From: an uncultured Rhodospirillaceae bacterium | GTDB taxonomy: Bacteria; Pseudomonadota; Alphaproteobacteria; MPNO01 | Assembly: GCA_937916005.1 (NCBI GenBank) | Contig: CALGIA010000448.1 | Coordinates: forward strand, 1 to 7,776 | Reading direction: 5' to 3' | DNA length: 7,776 nt | Part shown: piece by piece, positions 6,494 through 7,776 of the stretch | Layout of the letters: every line of letters begins with the position of its first letter | How positions within the stretch are numbered: position 1 is the stretch's first letter | Position numbers and translations under genes: made by a program | The notes under the pieces: generated by a model | Databases searched by the model: none | The model's input: only the letters and a program-made list of their open reading frames with translations | Told to the model about the DNA's origin: nothing

Positions 6494-6509
6494 GGCACTT
6501 AACGGACGT
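6481..6509. repeat. Small imperfect palindromic repeat, right copy
   Basis: This unit aligns without gaps to 3137-3165 at 21 of 29 positions, including AATGTC at one end and AACGGAC at the other. The arms AATGTC (6481-6486) and GACGTT (6505-6510) can pair with one G-T. Together with the left copy it brackets the cyclase remnant and kinase module. The match is too short to prove descent from one element, but the equal spacing and the shared ends argue against chance. Confidence 0.45.
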
Positions 6510-6591
6510 TCCGCCGTGGCGAACCTACGCGAACGACCCGGTGCCCAGTTTTATCCCAATCGGTCCGCCGCCAGAAAACCCATGTGACGAA

Positions 6592-6620
6592 TTGACTTCA
6601 CACGCCCATGGGAACATCTT
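6592..6620 (+). promoter_or_regulatory. Weak candidate promoter for the EamA transporter
   Basis: TTGACT (6592-6597) is a good -35 match. After 17 bases CATCTT (6615-6620) is a poor -10. If used, transcription would begin near 6627, downstream of the alternative ATG at 6608, which agrees with starting the transporter at 6704. The rest of 6510-6700 shows no gene. Confidence 0.25.
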
Positions 6621-6703
6621 CCCGCGTGCCTGAAATCCCGGCTGCGCGGACCGCCGCACGGGGCGGGATCAGGCTGTTTTTTGACTTCTTTCCCCGGATT
6701 TAC

Positions 6704-7624
6704 ATGGCGTCTCACAGAACCTTGTCTCACAGAACCACAGGGTTTGTCGCACTGGCCGGTGCGATTATCGGTTATGGCGGTTTGTGGCCGGTGACTCGCA
6801 TTGCCATCGAGACCATTCCGCCGCTGTGGTACGCGACCATGCGGATCGGAATCGGCGCGGCGGTCCTGTTCGGGGTGCTGGCCGCGACCGGCCAGCTGAA
6901 ATTCCCGACCCGGGATGACTTGCCGCTGGTGGTGTCGGTGGCCGTGTTCATGATGGCCATCTATACGGCGTTGATGCATCTGGCCCTGCAGTTCGTCGAG
7001 GCCGGGCGGGCGGCGCTTCTGGGCTATACAACACCGCTTTGGGTGATCCCGGCGGCGTATCTCATGTTCGGGGAACGGCCGTCGCGGCGGCGCGTTGCGG
7101 GGCTGGCGGTCGCCCTGACCGGACTGGCCGTTCTGTTTAACCCGGCCAGCTTCGACTGGACCAATGCAAACGTGCTGGCCGGAAACCTGATGCTGCTGTG
7201 TTGCGGTTTGAGCTGGTCCATCGCCATCATTCACATTCGCAAGCACCGGCCCCAGCGGACGCCGTTCCAGCTTGCGCCGTTTCAGCTCACCCTGGCGGCG
7301 ATGCTGAGCGCCCTGTTGGCCCTGGTCGCCGGCCCCCTGCCCTCGATCGCATTTTCCGGCCGGGAAATCGCCGTCCTCGCCTATGGCGGGGTGATCGGCA
7401 CGGCCCTGGCCATGGTGTCGGTCACGACCTGCGTGCGCTATCTGCCAACGACGGTTTCGACCGTGGGATTGCTCGGCGGGCCGGTTTTCGCGCTGACGCT
7501 CAGCGTCGCCTTTCTGGACGAAGCGCTGACTGCCGCGCTTGCGGCGGGGATCATGCTTATTCTATTGGGCATAGCCCTGGTCTCGGCGCCGGAGCGGCGT
7601 CCGGCGGAGCCCCCGGGCGAATAG
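6704..7624 (+). CDS. DMT superfamily transporter, EamA family
   Basis: This 306-residue membrane protein has the paired EamA repeats of the drug/metabolite transporter superfamily, with about ten hydrophobic helices. The first helix begins near residue 13 (VALAGAIIGYGGLWP). The first repeat spans ~12-145 and ends in GLAVALTGLAVLF. The second spans ~160-297 and ends with the characteristic GPVFALTLSVAFLDEALT and GIMLILLGIAL. Family members export amino acids, nucleobases, cofactors or drugs across the inner membrane; nothing here identifies the substrate. The frame is open to an ATG at 6608, which would add 32 non-hydrophobic residues. ATG 6704 was preferred because it gives the usual family length and places helix 1 near the N-terminus, though no strong ribosome site precedes either. 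It lies 246 bp after the kinase, behind a probable terminator, so it is likely a separate transcription unit. Base composition returns to the high-GC style of the left region. Confidence 0.85.
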   Translation: MASHRTLSHRTTGFVALAGAIIGYGGLWPVTRIAIETIPPLWYATMRIGIGAAVLFGVLAATGQLKFPTRDDLPLVVSVAVFMMAIYTALMHLALQFVEAGRAALLGYTTPLWVIPAAYLMFGERPSRRRVAGLAVALTGLAVLFNPASFDWTNANVLAGNLMLLCCGLSWSIAIIHIRKHRPQRTPFQLAPFQLTLAAMLSALLALVAGPLPSIAFSGREIAVLAYGGVIGTALAMVSVTTCVRYLPTTVSTVGLLGGPVFALTLSVAFLDEALTAALAAGIMLILLGIALVSAPERRPAEPPGE

Positions 7625-7696
7625 CATTCCGGCGACGAACGTGACTGCCATGATCCATGGGCGCGCCATATGCACGACCCATGCAAACAGGGACAT
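7562..7696 (-). CDS. Doubtful small single-helix membrane ORF
   Basis: A 44-codon minus-strand frame starts at ATG 7696 and ends at TAG 7562. It encodes an N-terminal hydrophobic segment (WIMAVTFVAGMLFA, residues 14-27) followed by an arginine-rich tail (RGLRRTPLRRR), the layout of a small inner-membrane protein with a cytoplasmic positive end. It overlaps the last 63 bases of the transporter in antisense, and I see no clear ribosome site. It may be a chance frame in GC-rich DNA. Confidence 0.2.
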   Translation of the reverse strand: MSLFAWVVHMARPWIMAVTFVAGMLFARGLRRTPLRRRDQGYAQ

Positions 7697-7776
7697 TCGT
7701 TGCAATCGATCCGATCGGTTGTTTCCCGCCCGGCTTGCGTTAGAATTAGGAACATCCCGGCTTAACCCAACTATCC

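Noticed and set aside
6608..6703. N-terminal extension of the EamA transporter from ATG 6608
   Set aside because: It would add 32 non-hydrophobic residues not typical of the family, has no ribosome site, and overlaps the candidate promoter.
6551..7246. Minus-strand open frame of 231 codons opposite the EamA gene
   Set aside because: Its composition is rich in R, P, H and Q, typical of an antisense shadow, and the plus strand encodes a clear transporter.
1..7776. tRNA, rRNA, CRISPR array, transposase or integrase
   Set aside because: I looked on both strands and saw no cloverleaf, regularly spaced repeats, or recombinase motifs.

Overview
The window looks like alphaproteobacterial chromosome, probably from the Hyphomicrobiales/Rhodospirillales range. 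This is inferred from three things: GC-rich metabolic genes at both ends (40/60 G+C at 1441-1500, 37/60 at 7141-7200), the N-terminus of a class III adenylate cyclase of the type common in rhizobia-like genomes, and two copies of a small palindromic repeat I associate with those genomes. There is no rRNA, tRNA, CRISPR array, transposase or integrase.

Left region (1-3000), catabolic-looking. Two paralogous proteins of the 4,5-dihydroxyphthalate decarboxylase-like family (periplasmic-binding-protein fold, no signal peptide) lie on the minus strand at 78-1058 and 1986-2993. Between them, on the plus strand at 1227-1946, is a class II aldolase/adducin-family enzyme with its glutamate and zinc histidines intact. 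The first paralog and the aldolase diverge from a shared 168-bp region that carries a 7-bp-arm dyad. The aldolase and the second paralog converge 39 bp apart. No transporter permease or ATPase is present. The set reads better as cytosolic (de)carboxylation or C-C lyase enzymes acting on an aromatic or other polycarboxylate than as ABC-transporter receptors.

Middle region (about 3130-6510), different in base composition (20/60 G+C at 3421-3480, 27/60 at 4141-4200). It is bracketed by two copies, 21/29 identical, of a short imperfect palindrome. It holds the first ~31 codons of a class III adenylate cyclase that then loses homology, a GC-poor 371-bp stretch with only doubtful small ORFs, and the main gene of the window: an 888-residue soluble hybrid histidine kinase. 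In the kinase an AmiC/UrtA-type amide- or urea-binding domain is joined to PAS, HisKA, HATPase and receiver domains. There is no signal peptide or membrane segment, so it should sense an intracellular small molecule and pass phosphate through its own receiver to an unseen partner. A plausible hairpin terminator follows it.

Right region (6500-7776). A DMT/EamA-family ten-helix transporter (6704-7624) follows, in high-GC sequence. A doubtful 44-residue single-helix ORF overlaps its 3' end on the opposite strand. Nothing in the sequence links this transporter to the kinase beyond adjacency.
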